The notes: a model not told the origin generated them from the sequence alone. Positions 14,331-22,292 are shown, counted from the first letter of the stretch. The stretch: DNA of 24,380 nt from Solirubrobacterales bacterium (GCA_027314825.1 DAHVAB010000004.1:1-24380); one strand, 5' to 3'. Translations and numbers: made by a program.

Positions 14331-14692
14331 CCGGCCGGTGAGCCTCACCTCCACGTCCACGCACCCCCCGTGGCCATGGGGTGGAGCATAGGGCTTCGGC
14401 GATCGACCGGGCCACAGGCCGCCGCCACCCTCGCACGCTCTCTGACATCTGGAGCTCTGAGGTTTCGAGTAGACACCGCCCCCTCCGAGCCGCGCTCGCC
14501 TTCGGAATCGAGCGCCTCCAGGTTGTTGCCTGCGGTGAGACGAGCCTCGCCGGCGACTATGTTGACGGACAGGGTGAGCGGGCTTGGCTGCCACCTCTGC
14601 GGCCGCTAGCCTCCGAGCAGTGCCTGCGTCCCACCCACAGCCGGTCGAGCACCGCGCCGCACCGGCGCCCGCGGAAGACTGAGGGCACGGCC
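14331..14692. other. Divergent intergenic region
   Basis: This 362-bp gap separates the divergently read secreted-protein and VOC genes, so promoters for both must lie here. TATGCT on the minus strand near 14385 and TAGCCT on the plus strand at 14607-14612 are possible -10 boxes; I see no convincing -35 for either. A possible short leader ORF is listed separately. Confidence 0.4.
14620..14682 (+). CDS. Possible 20-codon leader ORF upstream of VOC gene
   Basis: A GTG 7 nt after TAGCCT opens a 20-codon frame (MPASHPQPVEHRAAPAPAED) that stops 10 nt before the ATG of the VOC gene, with GAGGG in between. The -10-to-GTG spacing equals that seen at higB and at 21765, so a leaderless small ORF is possible. 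No similarity supports it. Otherwise this stretch is just the 5' untranslated region. Confidence 0.25.
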   Translation: MPASHPQPVEHRAAPAPAED

Positions 14693-15541
14693 ATGCGCCT
14701 CGGCCCGGTGCACCTGACGGTCGCGGACCTGCGCCGCTCGATCGCCTGGTATGAGGATGCGATCGGGCTCGCGCCGCTTGAGGATCGCGACGACGACGAC
14801 GACGACGGCGGCGTAGCGATCGGCGTCGGCGGGGAGCCGCTGCTCGTGCTGAGCGAGCAGCCCGGCGCCAGGCCGTCGCACGGCTACTGCGGCTTGTATC
14901 ACGTCGCCCTGCTGGTCCCGGAGCGCCGCGATCTCGCCGAATGGCTGGCTCACGCCATCCGCGAGCGGATCGCGCTCGCCGGCGTCGCAGACCATTTCGT
15001 CAGCGAGGCGCTCTACCTCTCCGATCCCGACGGTCACGGCCTGGAGATCTACGCTGACCGTCCCCGCGAGGTCTGGGAGGGGCAGGTAGCGCAGCGGATG
15101 GGCACGCTTCCTCTGGATACCCGCTCGCTGCTCGCGGAGCTCGGCCAACCGGCCCACCGTCCCTTCTCCCGGCTGGCCCCGGGGACGAGGATCGGCCACG
15201 TTCACCTGCGGGTCTCCGGGCTGGCGCCGACGATCGTCTTCTACCGGGAGATTCTCGGCCTGCAGCTGATGGCCGAGCTCGCCGGGCAGGCCGCTTTCCT
15301 CGCCGAGGGCGGATATCACCATCACATCGGCGCGAACACGTGGGAGAGCGCCGGCCGCGGCCAGCCGCCCCCCGGTTCGGCGAGCCTGCGGAGGGTCACG
15401 CTGAGCCTGGCGCCCGAGCGGCTGGCGGGCGCGATCGCCGCCGCCGCGGCCGCCGGCCTGAAGATGGCGGACGTCGAGCAGGGCACGCTCCTGCACGACC
15501 CTTCCGGGAATCCGATCCTGCTCGCCGAGGAGTCGCGCTGA
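14693..15541 (+). CDS. CatE-like VOC-family extradiol dioxygenase
   Basis: Two-domain vicinal-oxygen-chelate protein of 282 residues, very like Bacillus subtilis CatE, for which catechol 2,3-dioxygenase activity is reported. The first domain has the probable metal ligands H7 (VHLTV), H70 (LYHVALLVPER) and E118 (GLEIYADRP), with the shared block SEALYLSDPDGHGLEIYADR. The second domain (about 165-280) repeats the fold, with GHVHLRVSGL and the conserved GGYHHHIGANTW. The true aromatic substrate is not known. GAGGG lies 9 nt before the ATG. Residues 31-38 include a run of six Asp encoded by a GAC repeat, absent from CatE. No other catechol-pathway gene is nearby. Confidence 0.88.
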   Translation: MRLGPVHLTVADLRRSIAWYEDAIGLAPLEDRDDDDDDGGVAIGVGGEPLLVLSEQPGARPSHGYCGLYHVALLVPERRDLAEWLAHAIRERIALAGVADHFVSEALYLSDPDGHGLEIYADRPREVWEGQVAQRMGTLPLDTRSLLAELGQPAHRPFSRLAPGTRIGHVHLRVSGLAPTIVFYREILGLQLMAELAGQAAFLAEGGYHHHIGANTWESAGRGQPPPGSASLRRVTLSLAPERLAGAIAAAAAAGLKMADVEQGTLLHDPSGNPILLAEESR

Positions 15542-15595
15542 GCGGCGGCGGCGGCGCCGATCCGCGGCCGATCGCGGGGCGGCCTCACCGGTGGC

Positions 15596-16984
15596 GTGCG
15601 CCCAGATAACGCTACGCTAAAGGCAGAGCGCATAGTGAGTCATATCGCCGAGCCCTGTCCAGCAGTCAGACGCGTGGCCGGGAGCGATCCGCCGCGCGAG
15701 CCGGCCCTGCGCTCGATGGCACGTGCGGGCGATGGTAGCGCCGGGGACGGCGCCGGCGATCACGATCCAGTCGCGGATTCGCGGGCCTCCGTGCACGGCG
15801 GTGAGCGGCGCGGACCGGGCGGGACCGGGAGGGGCGAGCGGCCGACGGACGTGGCGCAGCCGGCCGATGGCACTGGGCCTGCGGGCGAGGCGCGCCCCGC
15901 GGACGGGGCGCAGCCGGCCGACCGGGACGCGCCCGCCGCCGGTGAGCGCCACCCTGCGATCGGCCGCCGCCGGATCGCGCTCAGCGTGCTGCTCGCCATG
16001 GCCGCGATCGGCGGCATGTACCTGCTCGTGCCGGCGGTTGCCGGCCTCGGCCACACGTGGGGGCGGCTGCGCCACGGCGCCCCGTCCTGGCTCGCCCTGG
16101 CGGCCGTGCTGGAGCTGCTCTCGATCGGCGGTTACGCGGCGCTGTTCGGAAGCGTGATCGGCCGCGGGGATACGCGGATCGGCTGGCGGGCGAGCCTGCA
16201 GATACCGCTCGCCGGGATCGCCGCGCTGCGCCTGCTGGCGACCGGCGGCGCCGGCGGCTTCGCCGTCACCGTGTGGGCGCTGAGCCGCTCGGGCATGCCT
16301 TCGCGCACGATCGGCTCCAGGATCGTCACGAAGCTCGTGATCCAGTATGCCGTCTATATGGCCGCGCTGGTCGCCTGCGGCATCGGCCTCTGGCTGGGCC
16401 TGTTCCCTGGCGGCGGCCCGTTCGCTCTGACCGTGCTGCCGGCGATCGCAGGGTTGACCGTGATCGTCGTGGTGCTGAGCCTGGCGGCGCTGCCGGGGGA
16501 TCCGGCGACGGCGACGCTGCCCGGGCGCCTGACGCGCTGGCTGCCGAGTGCCGCCGCCACCCTGCGGAGCGGCGTGCGCTCCGCGCTCCGGCTCGTGGCC
16601 AGGCCGCCGAGTCCCGGATTGCTGGCCGCGCTCGCCGACTGGGGATTTGACGTGGCGGTTCTGTGGTGCTCCTTCCGGGCGTTCTCGGCCGACCCGGAGA
16701 TCGCGGTGGTCGTGATGGGGTACTTCCTCGGCACGCTGGCCGGGCTGCTGCCCCTGCCCGGCGGGATCGGCGGCATCGAGGGTGGGATGATCGGCGCGTT
16801 CATCGCCTTCGGCGTCGCTCCCGGACAGGCGGTCGTCGCCGTCCTCGCCTACCGGGCGATCTCCTTCTGGCTGCCGACCCTGCCCGGCATCGCCGGCTAC
16901 CTGCGCCTGCGCGTCACCGTTCGTGGCTGGGAGCGCGCCGAGGCGGAGCGAGGTGGCGCGATCGCGCGGCTCGCCGGCTCCTGA
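15596..16984 (+). CDS. LPG-synthase-TM / flippase-like membrane protein
   Basis: Integral membrane protein of the UPF0104/YbhN-like lysylphosphatidylglycerol-synthase transmembrane family, without the catalytic lysyl-transfer domain. Such stand-alone TM proteins are commonly called flippase-like. About eight hydrophobic segments lie between residues 127 and 440. The hallmark LPLPGGIGGIEGGMIG is at 385-400, followed by VLAYRAISFWLPTLPG (416-431). The first ~120 residues are low-complexity Pro/Ala/Gly/Asp with QPADG-type repeats. The start is uncertain: GTG 15596, GTG 15635 (after TACGCT and AAAGG) or ATG 15716. It converges with the GT-C-like gene at 17083-18858; a joint role in envelope glycolipid or polymer assembly is conceivable. 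Confidence 0.85.
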   Translation: MRPDNATLKAERIVSHIAEPCPAVRRVAGSDPPREPALRSMARAGDGSAGDGAGDHDPVADSRASVHGGERRGPGGTGRGERPTDVAQPADGTGPAGEARPADGAQPADRDAPAAGERHPAIGRRRIALSVLLAMAAIGGMYLLVPAVAGLGHTWGRLRHGAPSWLALAAVLELLSIGGYAALFGSVIGRGDTRIGWRASLQIPLAGIAALRLLATGGAGGFAVTVWALSRSGMPSRTIGSRIVTKLVIQYAVYMAALVACGIGLWLGLFPGGGPFALTVLPAIAGLTVIVVVLSLAALPGDPATATLPGRLTRWLPSAAATLRSGVRSALRLVARPPSPGLLAALADWGFDVAVLWCSFRAFSADPEIAVVVMGYFLGTLAGLLPLPGGIGGIEGGMIGAFIAFGVAPGQAVVAVLAYRAISFWLPTLPGIAGYLRLRVTVRGWERAEAERGGAIARLAGS

Positions 16985-17012
16985 GCGTGCCGTCTCACAG
17001 TGTGGCGGCCCC

Positions 17013-17056
17013 GCCGATCCGCCGATCCGCCGATCCGCCGATCCGCCGATCCGCCG
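17013..17056. repeat. 8-bp tandem repeat, 5.5 copies
   Basis: GCCGATCC is repeated five times exactly (17013-17052) plus a half unit, in the 98-bp gap between two convergent genes. There is no spacer structure, so it is a simple minisatellite and not a CRISPR. Copy number may vary between strains. Confidence 0.9.
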
Positions 17057-17082
17057 GCTGGCGGGCTCCTGAACGTGACGCC

Positions 17083-18858
17083 TCAGGGCGTCGCCGCACC
17101 GGCGATGTGGCAGCTGGCCGGTGAGCCGACGAGCAGCGCCCTGAGCGTCGGTTCGAAGCGGACCTTGATGATCCCTGCGCGCGCGGCGGTGATGTAGCTG
17201 AATCCTTTTGCAGCGCGCGAGACGCAGGCGCTGCGCTTCGGCTGTGCCCGCCAGTAGGGGGTGTAGTTGACGGCCAGCCGGTAGCGGCCCGGACCGCTCA
17301 CCCTCAGCCTGAGGGAGGCGTGGCCGCGGCGGATCACCGATGCGTTGCGCCCCGGCGGGGCGAGAATCAGCGGCGTGGCGTGCGGCAGCTCGTAGATCGT
17401 CACCGTCGAGTTGCGGTACACGGGCACGAGCCCCGAGCGTCCGGAGGCGAGCAGGCGCGCCTCCGATTCTGCGCTGTAGTCGAGCGGCGAGCGGGCCGCC
17501 ACCACGTAGCGGACCGCGTTGCGCCGCAGCCATCCGCGGTATTCGGCGGGGGAGATGCGGGAGCGGTACAGCAGCGCGTTGTGGGGGAAGTCGTCCTGGC
17601 GGAACCACCCGCGCACGATCGGGATTCCTGCGGCCGGCAGGTAGTAGGCGTCCCAGTGGCCGGCCGTGTCGGTCGCCTCGACCCTGAAGCTCGGGTTGGC
17701 GTGCGCGCGCAGGAATCGGATCGCTCCCTTCCAGAACGCGGCGCCGGCCGATGGGGCTCCGAGCGCGATCGCCGCGCTGATCAGCGTGGGGGTGATCTGG
17801 CCGGCGAGCGTGAGCGCACCCAGGCCGGCGGCGAGTCCGCCGGAGATCCGCTGCTCCTGCAGGCGCCGGGCCAACAGCAGCCAGATCAGCGGGGCGCCGA
17901 CGTAGTTGACCAGCCGGGTCGCGTTGCCGCCGAGCGGGGAGGGGATCACGTAGGCCCCGAGCGCCGCGATCGCCATCGCTGCGAAGAGGCCCCGGATCGG
18001 CGCGACGCCGCTCATGTCGGTGGAGACCGCCAATGCGATCCCGCTCATCGCGAGAACCTGGAAGAGGGCCCAGAAGTTGTAGTGGAAGGTGCCGGTGACC
18101 GGGAACTCCGCCTGCAGGCCGAGCGCGACCGCGACACACAGCCCGAGCCCGATCACCAGGTCCACCCTGGCCAGCAGCAGCCTCAGCAGCCGGCCGACGC
18201 TGCCCGCGCCGAGCGCTATGCCGCCGTAGGACATGAGCAGCAGCACGAAGGCCAGCGGGCTGGCCAGCAGCGTCGCCAACGCCGCCAACGCCGCCAGCGG
18301 CAGTCGCCGGTGGCCGCTCAGCGCGAGCGAGGCCAGCCCGAGCGCCAGCCCCAGCGCGAACGGGTACTCGCCGCTCAGCCAGACGCAGAAGGCGGCGCTG
18401 ATCGCGAACAGGCGCACCGGCCACGGCGAGCGCACCTCGAACTTCTCGGTGATGAGTCGCGCGAACAGGAAGCCGCTGGCGCCGAGCGTGGCGAGCATGG
18501 CGGTGAACTGCCCGAGGATCGCGGCGATCGGGTAGTAGAGCAGCGAGTAGTCGATGAACGAGTAGCGCCCGTCGTACCAGTAGTTGTCCCAGAACTGGAA
18601 GCCTGCGTGCACGAAGCGAAGCGTTTGGTAGGCGTGTGCGGCCGAGTCGATCCCGACCGGAACGAGCACCCGCAGCACGGCCACTGTGGCGACTGCGAGC
18701 GCCGCTGCGAGCAGCGCCTCTCGCACCGTGCCGTGGCGCAGGCGCTGCCATGTCTGTCTGACTCGGCCGCGCTCGGGCGCGAGCGTCGCCGCGCCCTCGG
18801 CGCGATCGAGGGTCGGCTGCTCTCCGGTGGGCGCCTCGTAGGTCTCGCGCATGCTCAT
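17083..18858 (-). CDS. Multi-pass membrane protein, GT-C glycosyltransferase-like
   Basis: Membrane protein of 591 residues with about ten hydrophobic segments from residue 45 to about 385, then a soluble, probably extracytoplasmic C-terminal domain (about 390-591). Between the first two segments an acidic/aromatic loop reads GIDSAAHAYQTLRF (D71, H75) and WDNYWYDGRYSFIDYS. GT-C glycosyltransferases place a catalytic acidic residue in this loop, so a polyprenyl-phosphate-sugar-dependent transferase is my best guess. No specific family is recognised. The C-terminal domain ends in beta-rich sequence (LRLRVSGPGRYRLAVNYTPY) with two Cys. ATG at 18858 is chosen; another in-frame ATG is two codons on. 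Ribosome site weak. Confidence 0.75.
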   Translation of the reverse strand: MSMRETYEAPTGEQPTLDRAEGAATLAPERGRVRQTWQRLRHGTVREALLAAALAVATVAVLRVLVPVGIDSAAHAYQTLRFVHAGFQFWDNYWYDGRYSFIDYSLLYYPIAAILGQFTAMLATLGASGFLFARLITEKFEVRSPWPVRLFAISAAFCVWLSGEYPFALGLALGLASLALSGHRRLPLAALAALATLLASPLAFVLLLMSYGGIALGAGSVGRLLRLLLARVDLVIGLGLCVAVALGLQAEFPVTGTFHYNFWALFQVLAMSGIALAVSTDMSGVAPIRGLFAAMAIAALGAYVIPSPLGGNATRLVNYVGAPLIWLLLARRLQEQRISGGLAAGLGALTLAGQITPTLISAAIALGAPSAGAAFWKGAIRFLRAHANPSFRVEATDTAGHWDAYYLPAAGIPIVRGWFRQDDFPHNALLYRSRISPAEYRGWLRRNAVRYVVAARSPLDYSAESEARLLASGRSGLVPVYRNSTVTIYELPHATPLILAPPGRNASVIRRGHASLRLRVSGPGRYRLAVNYTPYWRAQPKRSACVSRAAKGFSYITAARAGIIKVRFEPTLRALLVGSPASCHIAGAATP

Positions 18859-18960
18859 CCGCGTCTTCGCCTGCCCTGCCTCATGCTTGCCGGCCCTGCT
18901 CGATCACGGCGAGACCTCCTCGCGGCTTGCGCGCGAGACCGGCGAGCCGGATCGCCATCG

Positions 18961-19009
18961 CCGGTCGCCGGTCGCCGGTCGCCGGTCGCCGGTCGCCGGT
19001 CGCCGGTCG
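18961..19009. repeat. 7-bp tandem repeat, 7 copies
   Basis: Seven exact copies of CCGGTCG run head to tail, directly preceded by ATCG, within the divergent intergenic region. A simple minisatellite with no spacers. Confidence 0.92.
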
Positions 19010-19057
19010 CCAGATGAGCCTACAACAGCTTCCCGCGCCCAGATGGATGAACGCGGC

Positions 19058-19135
19058 TGCCGCCGCCGGCTCGGAGAGGGGCAGCCGGTGCCGCCGGCGG
19101 CTCGGAGAAGCGGGGAAGCAGCCGGTGCCGCCGCC
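19058..19135. repeat. Imperfect ~31/37-bp duplication
   Basis: TGCCGCCG, GGCTCGGAGA, GGGG and CAGCCGG recur in the same order from 19058 and again from 19089, and a third TGCCGCCG begins at 19126. The copies differ by small insertions (periods 31 and 37). Probably a decayed tandem duplication. Confidence 0.6.
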
Positions 19136-19228
19136 CGTCGAGCCGGCGTGCTCGATACTTCATGGATAGTCGCAGTGAGAAGTGGGTAGCGAAGCGAGAA
19201 CTGGCAGCCGGAGCGAACGGGAGCGAAC

Positions 19229-20092
19229 ATGCGCACGAGCACAATCGCCAATGCTGGCACCTTCGAGATCGGCGGCGCTGTCAGCGTGTGCCGGCTCGGA
19301 TATGGCGCCATGCAGCTCACAGGGCCGGGGATCTGGGGCGAGCCGGACAGCCCGCAGGAAGCGATCGCGGTCCTGCGCCGCGCCGTCGAGCTCGGCGTCA
19401 ACCTGATCGATACGGCCGACGCCTACGGGCCGTTCGTCTCAGAGCAGCTGATCAAGAAGGCTTTGCACCCGTATGCGGACGACCTTGTGATCGCCACCAA
19501 GGCGGGGCTCACCCGGCAGGGGCCGAACCGCTGGCTGCCGGTCGGCCGCCCCGAATATCTGCGCCAGCAGGTGGAGCTGAGCCTGCGCCACCTGGGGGTG
19601 GAGCGGATCGACCTGCTGCAGCTGCATAGGATCGACCCACAGGTTCCGCTCGCCGATCAGGTGGGTGAGCTGGCGCTGATGCAGCAGGAGGGCAAGATCG
19701 CGCAGATCGGTCTCTCCGAGGTGAGCGTGGAGCAGCTGCAGGAGGCGCAGGGCACCGCGACGATCGTCTCCGTGCAGAACCACTTCAACCTCGTCAACCG
19801 CAACGCCGAGCCGTTGCTGGAGCACTGTGAGAAGGAGGGGATCGCGTTCATCCCGTGGTTTCCGCTGCAGACCGGCGAGCTTACGGGGCAGGGCGGCCCG
19901 CTGCGCGATCTCGCCGACAGGCTCGGCGCCACGCCGGCGCAGCTCGCGCTCGCATGGCTGCTGTGGCGCTCGCCGGTGATGCTGCCGATCCCCGGAACCG
20001 CGAGCGTCGCGCACCTGGAGGAGAACCTCGGCGCCGCCGACGTGCAGTTGACAGACGCGCAGGCGCAGGAGCTGGGCGAAGCGGGTCAGTAG
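19229..20092 (+). CDS. Aldo/keto reductase
   Basis: NADPH-dependent oxidoreductase of the AKR superfamily, 287 residues, TIM-barrel type. The catalytic tetrad is present: D61 and Y66 (LIDTADAYG), K91 (VIATKAGL) and H133 (LLQLHRID). Cofactor-binding features include GLSEVS, SVQNHFNLVNR and PIPGTASVAHLEENL. Closest in look to the bacterial YdbC/oxidoreductase group; substrate unknown. GGGAG lies 5 nt before the ATG, and the ribosome-site region is itself doubled (GGAGCGAAC twice in tandem). Oddity: the last codons and the stop fall in a copy of the neighbouring thioredoxin gene's 3' end, so the original C-terminus may have been replaced. Confidence 0.92.
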   Translation: MRTSTIANAGTFEIGGAVSVCRLGYGAMQLTGPGIWGEPDSPQEAIAVLRRAVELGVNLIDTADAYGPFVSEQLIKKALHPYADDLVIATKAGLTRQGPNRWLPVGRPEYLRQQVELSLRHLGVERIDLLQLHRIDPQVPLADQVGELALMQQEGKIAQIGLSEVSVEQLQEAQGTATIVSVQNHFNLVNRNAEPLLEHCEKEGIAFIPWFPLQTGELTGQGGPLRDLADRLGATPAQLALAWLLWRSPVMLPIPGTASVAHLEENLGAADVQLTDAQAQELGEAGQ

Positions 20093-20220
20093 AGCGCGGC
20101 TGCCAGCTTGTGCCGCGTCTCAAGGGCGAGCGGGTGCTCGGCTCCGAGCGGCTCAGTAGAGCGCGGCTGCCAGCTTGCGCCGCGTCTCGCGGGCGAGTGG
20201 GTGCTCCGGGCCGAGCGCGT
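20087..20220. repeat. 67-bp tandem duplication of the thioredoxin gene 3' end
   Basis: Segments 20087-20153 and 20154-20220 are the same length and differ at only about ten positions. The second is the 3' coding end of the thioredoxin-TPR gene. On the minus strand the first still reads LGAEHPLALETRHKLAAALY and stop, against LGPEHPLARETRRKLAAALY in the real gene. The first copy lies downstream of the gene's stop and contains the TAG that ends the convergent aldo/keto reductase. Confidence 0.85.
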
Positions 20221-20890
20221 CGAGCTCGCCGACGATCACGCGCCGCACATCTTCGCGGTGGCCGTTCTCGGAGCCGAGCGCCGCGATCAGCATCTGCAGC
20301 GCCTGCTCCAGCTCGCCCCGATCGAGCGTCGCGAGCTCCTGCTCGAGCATGCCGTCGCGCTGCAGGCGCAGCCGGGCGGCCAGACCCTCCGCCTGGAAGT
20401 CGCCGGCCACGTTCTCGAGGATCGAGAGCGCCTCCTCGGCCTCGCCGCGCTCCAGCAGGAGCCTCGCCAGCGGCAGCGCCGCGTCGGCGCGGCCGGGCTC
20501 CATCTCCAGGGCCCGCCGCAGCCCCACCTCATCGCCGCCCTCCACGAGTGCGTCGGCCTCCGAGGGCACGAGCGCGTCGAAGAACTGCTCGACGGCCGGT
20601 CGGCCCTGCGCGCCGACGAATTCAGAGACGACATGGCCGTCCTTGAACGCCTTCACCGCCGGGATCCCCCGGATCTGGAACGCCTGCGCCAAAGGCTGAT
20701 TGGAGTCGGTGTCAAGCTTGGCGAGCACTACCTTGCCCTCCCGCTTGGCGGCCGCCGCCTCCAGGATCGGCCCGAGCTGGCGGCACGGGCCGCACCACTC
20801 GGCCCAGAAGTCGACCACGACCGGCACGCTCCGCGAGCGCTCGATCACCTCGGCTTCGAAGGTGGCTTCCGTCACGTCGATGACAGCCAT
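20153..20890 (-). CDS. Thioredoxin-TPR protein (YbbN/CnoX-like)
   Basis: Cytoplasmic protein of 245 residues with an N-terminal thioredoxin domain (about 1-105) and a helical TPR-type C-terminal half (about 115-245) as in YbbN/CnoX. In E. coli CnoX is a chaperone-linked holdase that protects proteins from over-oxidation. The active site is WCGPC (32-36) with both cysteines, unlike E. coli CnoX, which lacks the usual pair, so it may be redox-active. The cis-Pro region is RGIPAVKAF. The TPR part includes LARLLLERGEAEEALSIL and a C-terminal REDVRRVIVGELDALG segment. The final ~20 codons are duplicated downstream. Ribosome site before ATG 20890 is weak. Confidence 0.9.
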   Translation of the reverse strand: MAVIDVTEATFEAEVIERSRSVPVVVDFWAEWCGPCRQLGPILEAAAAKREGKVVLAKLDTDSNQPLAQAFQIRGIPAVKAFKDGHVVSEFVGAQGRPAVEQFFDALVPSEADALVEGGDEVGLRRALEMEPGRADAALPLARLLLERGEAEEALSILENVAGDFQAEGLAARLRLQRDGMLEQELATLDRGELEQALQMLIAALGSENGHREDVRRVIVGELDALGPEHPLARETRRKLAAALY

Positions 20891-20967
20891 GCCGACAGCT
20901 TAGGCGATCGGGCGCTGGCCTCCGGCGGTGTGCGAGCGGGCGTGCGGCGCTGCGTGAGAGGTTTCGC

Positions 20968-21063
20968 GCCGCCGTGTGAGCTGGCCTGCCTAGCGGCGTG
21001 AGTGCGGACCTGCGCAGCGGCGTGTGAGCGGACGTGCGGAGCGGCGTGAGCCGGCTTTCGGCG
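20968..21063. repeat. 24-bp degenerate tandem repeat, about 4 copies
   Basis: AGCGGCGTG recurs at 20992, 21016 and 21040, exactly 24 bp apart, with similar sequence between (AGTGCGGACCTGCGC and relatives). A more diverged copy starts at 20968. It fills the 207-bp gap between the divergent thioredoxin-TPR gene and the gene at 21098. Confidence 0.75.
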
Positions 21064-21085
21064 TGGCGCGGGCGGGCCCTGCGGC

Positions 21086-21091
21086 TATCCT
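21086..21091 (+). promoter_or_regulatory. Possible -10 box, leaderless start
   Basis: TATCCT ends 6 nt before the GTG at 21098, with no ribosome-binding site in between. This matches the leaderless spacing of the strong higB promoter. There is no good -35. Confidence 0.35.
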
Positions 21092-21097
21092 CCACCG

Positions 21098-21718
21098 GTG
21101 CCTCTCGCTCCCGGGCCGCACCTCGAACTGCTGCATGACGCGCTCGCCGCCGAGGCGGAGGGCCAGAGGCTGCTCCTGGCCGGGCAGGAGGCCGCGGGCG
21201 CGGAGGCGATGCTGCGCGCCGCCGCCCTCTACAGGTCCTCCTGGGAGGCGGCGCCGCCCGCCAGCTACGGCCGTCTGATCGGGATGCTGAAGGCGTCGAT
21301 CATCGGCGGCCAGGCCAGCGAGCCGGCCGCCTACGTCATAACGGAGCTGCAGCGCTCGCTCGACTGCCCCGCGCAGACGCTCAAGGAGGCCGCCTCCTCC
21401 TCGGCCGCCGCCTCCTACGCCCTCGCCCTCGCCGCCCTCGTGCGAGACGAAGACACCCTGGCGGGCGCCGCCGCGGACGGCATGCGGACCGGATCGCCGG
21501 CCTTCCAGCGCGCGGCCGCCGCGATCGCCGCGCTGGCCGAGCGGGACCCCGGCTCCTACGCGGCGGCGGTGGGGGCGATTCTCGCCGACTTCGAGGGCCG
21601 CGAGCAGCATCTCACCGGCGTCGCGATCGCCGACACCGCGCTGATGCTGGAGCAGCTCGCCGATGCGCGTGGGATGGCGGCCCGCCCGCGCTCGCCGCTG
21701 CTGCCGGCGAACGGGTGA
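21098..21718 (+). CDS. Uncharacterised helical protein
   Basis: I do not recognise this 206-residue protein. It is Ala/Leu/Glu-rich and appears all-helical, without signal peptide, membrane segment or cysteine cluster (one Cys, in SLDCPAQ). Segments such as PASYGRLIGMLKASIIGG and TGVAIADTALMLEQLADARG look like a folded domain and not random sequence, and codon use is that of its neighbours. The GTG start lies 6 nt after TATCCT, so it may be leaderless. An antisense frame across it is open but is judged a shadow. It precedes the small secreted-protein gene by 46 bp on the same strand. Confidence 0.7.
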   Translation: MPLAPGPHLELLHDALAAEAEGQRLLLAGQEAAGAEAMLRAAALYRSSWEAAPPASYGRLIGMLKASIIGGQASEPAAYVITELQRSLDCPAQTLKEAASSSAAASYALALAALVRDEDTLAGAAADGMRTGSPAFQRAAAAIAALAERDPGSYAAAVGAILADFEGREQHLTGVAIADTALMLEQLADARGMAARPRSPLLPANG

Positions 21719-21751
21719 TTGCAGCCGGCGCCGCGCGGCGGGGGGCCGCTG

Positions 21752-21757
21752 TACCAT
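21752..21757 (+). promoter_or_regulatory. Possible -10 box, leaderless start
   Basis: TACCAT ends 7 nt before the ATG at 21765, again without a ribosome-binding site between. The -35 is not recognisable. Confidence 0.35.
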
Positions 21758-21764
21758 CGCGAGC

Positions 21765-22292
21765 ATGTCGAACCGTCGCCGTCTCCCCGCCTCACTGCTT
21801 GCAGCCTTCGCGCTGCTCGCGGCGCTGGCCCCGATCGCGCAGGCCCGCTTCGGCGCCGCACACGGCTCCAGGGCGATCAGGGTGCCTCCCCAGAGCGTGC
21901 TGGTCACACCCCGGGGCGAAGCTATCGTCTTCCTCAGCTGTGCGGCCAAGAGCACGGCGTGCCGGGGCACGCTGACGCTGCGCATCGCGAGCGCCGAACG
22001 CGGCATCTGGGAATCGAGGCCGGGCACCGGCGAATGGCGCAGCCTGCCGGTCGCCTGGCGGCGCTGGGCCGCGCGGGCGCCGCAGCCGGCGGTGATCGTG
22101 CACCGTAGGCTGCTGTTGCGCCAGCGGCGCGTCGACCCGGTCACCCTGCGCCTGCGCAGGCCGGTGCTCGCGCTGCTGCGCCACGATGGCGCCCCGGTGC
22201 AGCTGGAAGCGGTCACCTCCTGGGGCTACGGCCGCCGCAGCGTCGGCCTGATCAGGCTGCAGCTCGCCGGACGGCGCACACAGCTGGCCTGA
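21765..22292 (+). CDS. Small secreted protein, unknown function
   Basis: Protein of 175 residues with a signal peptide (MSNRRRLPASLLAAFALLAA, cleavage likely after IAQA near residue 27). The mature part looks beta-rich, with two Cys in FLSCAAKSTACRGTLTLR, probably a disulphide, and is Arg-rich toward the end. The LSCA...C.G.L.LR pattern is one I associate with extracellular domains of Thermoleophilia surface proteins. The ATG at 21765 is chosen because the signal peptide starts there and TACCAT lies 7 nt upstream; the open frame extends further back without coding features. Its stop codon is inside the first unit of a 44-bp repeat. Confidence 0.72.
   Translation: MSNRRRLPASLLAAFALLAALAPIAQARFGAAHGSRAIRVPPQSVLVTPRGEAIVFLSCAAKSTACRGTLTLRIASAERGIWESRPGTGEWRSLPVAWRRWAARAPQPAVIVHRRLLLRQRRVDPVTLRLRRPVLALLRHDGAPVQLEAVTSWGYGRRSVGLIRLQLAGRRTQLA

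Larger units (their letters stand above)
18859..19228. other. Divergent intergenic region rich in repeats
   Basis: A 370-bp gap between the GT-C-like gene and the aldo/keto reductase gene. It holds a 7-bp minisatellite (18961-19009) and an imperfect duplication around 19058-19135. Promoters for both genes must lie here; GATACT near 19155 and GATAGT near 19165 are possible plus-strand -10 boxes without good -35 partners. I see no gene. Confidence 0.45.

Noticed and set aside
17013..17056. Possible CRISPR array
   Set aside because: Short exact units abut without spacers; the same holds for the repeats at 18961 and 4797. No cas gene is present.
15617..18751. A minus-strand open frame of over 1,000 codons
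   Set aside because: It lies antisense to the flippase-like gene and in another frame of the GT-C-like gene. The product is Arg/Gly/Ala low complexity with no domain; long shadow frames are expected at this G+C content.
17320..19017. A plus-strand open frame of 565 codons
   Set aside because: Antisense to the GT-C-like membrane protein; rich in Arg/Gln/Glu and without hydrophobic or domain structure.
20990..22216. A minus-strand open frame of 408 codons
   Set aside because: Crosses tandem repeats and is antisense to two genes with better start and signal-peptide evidence.
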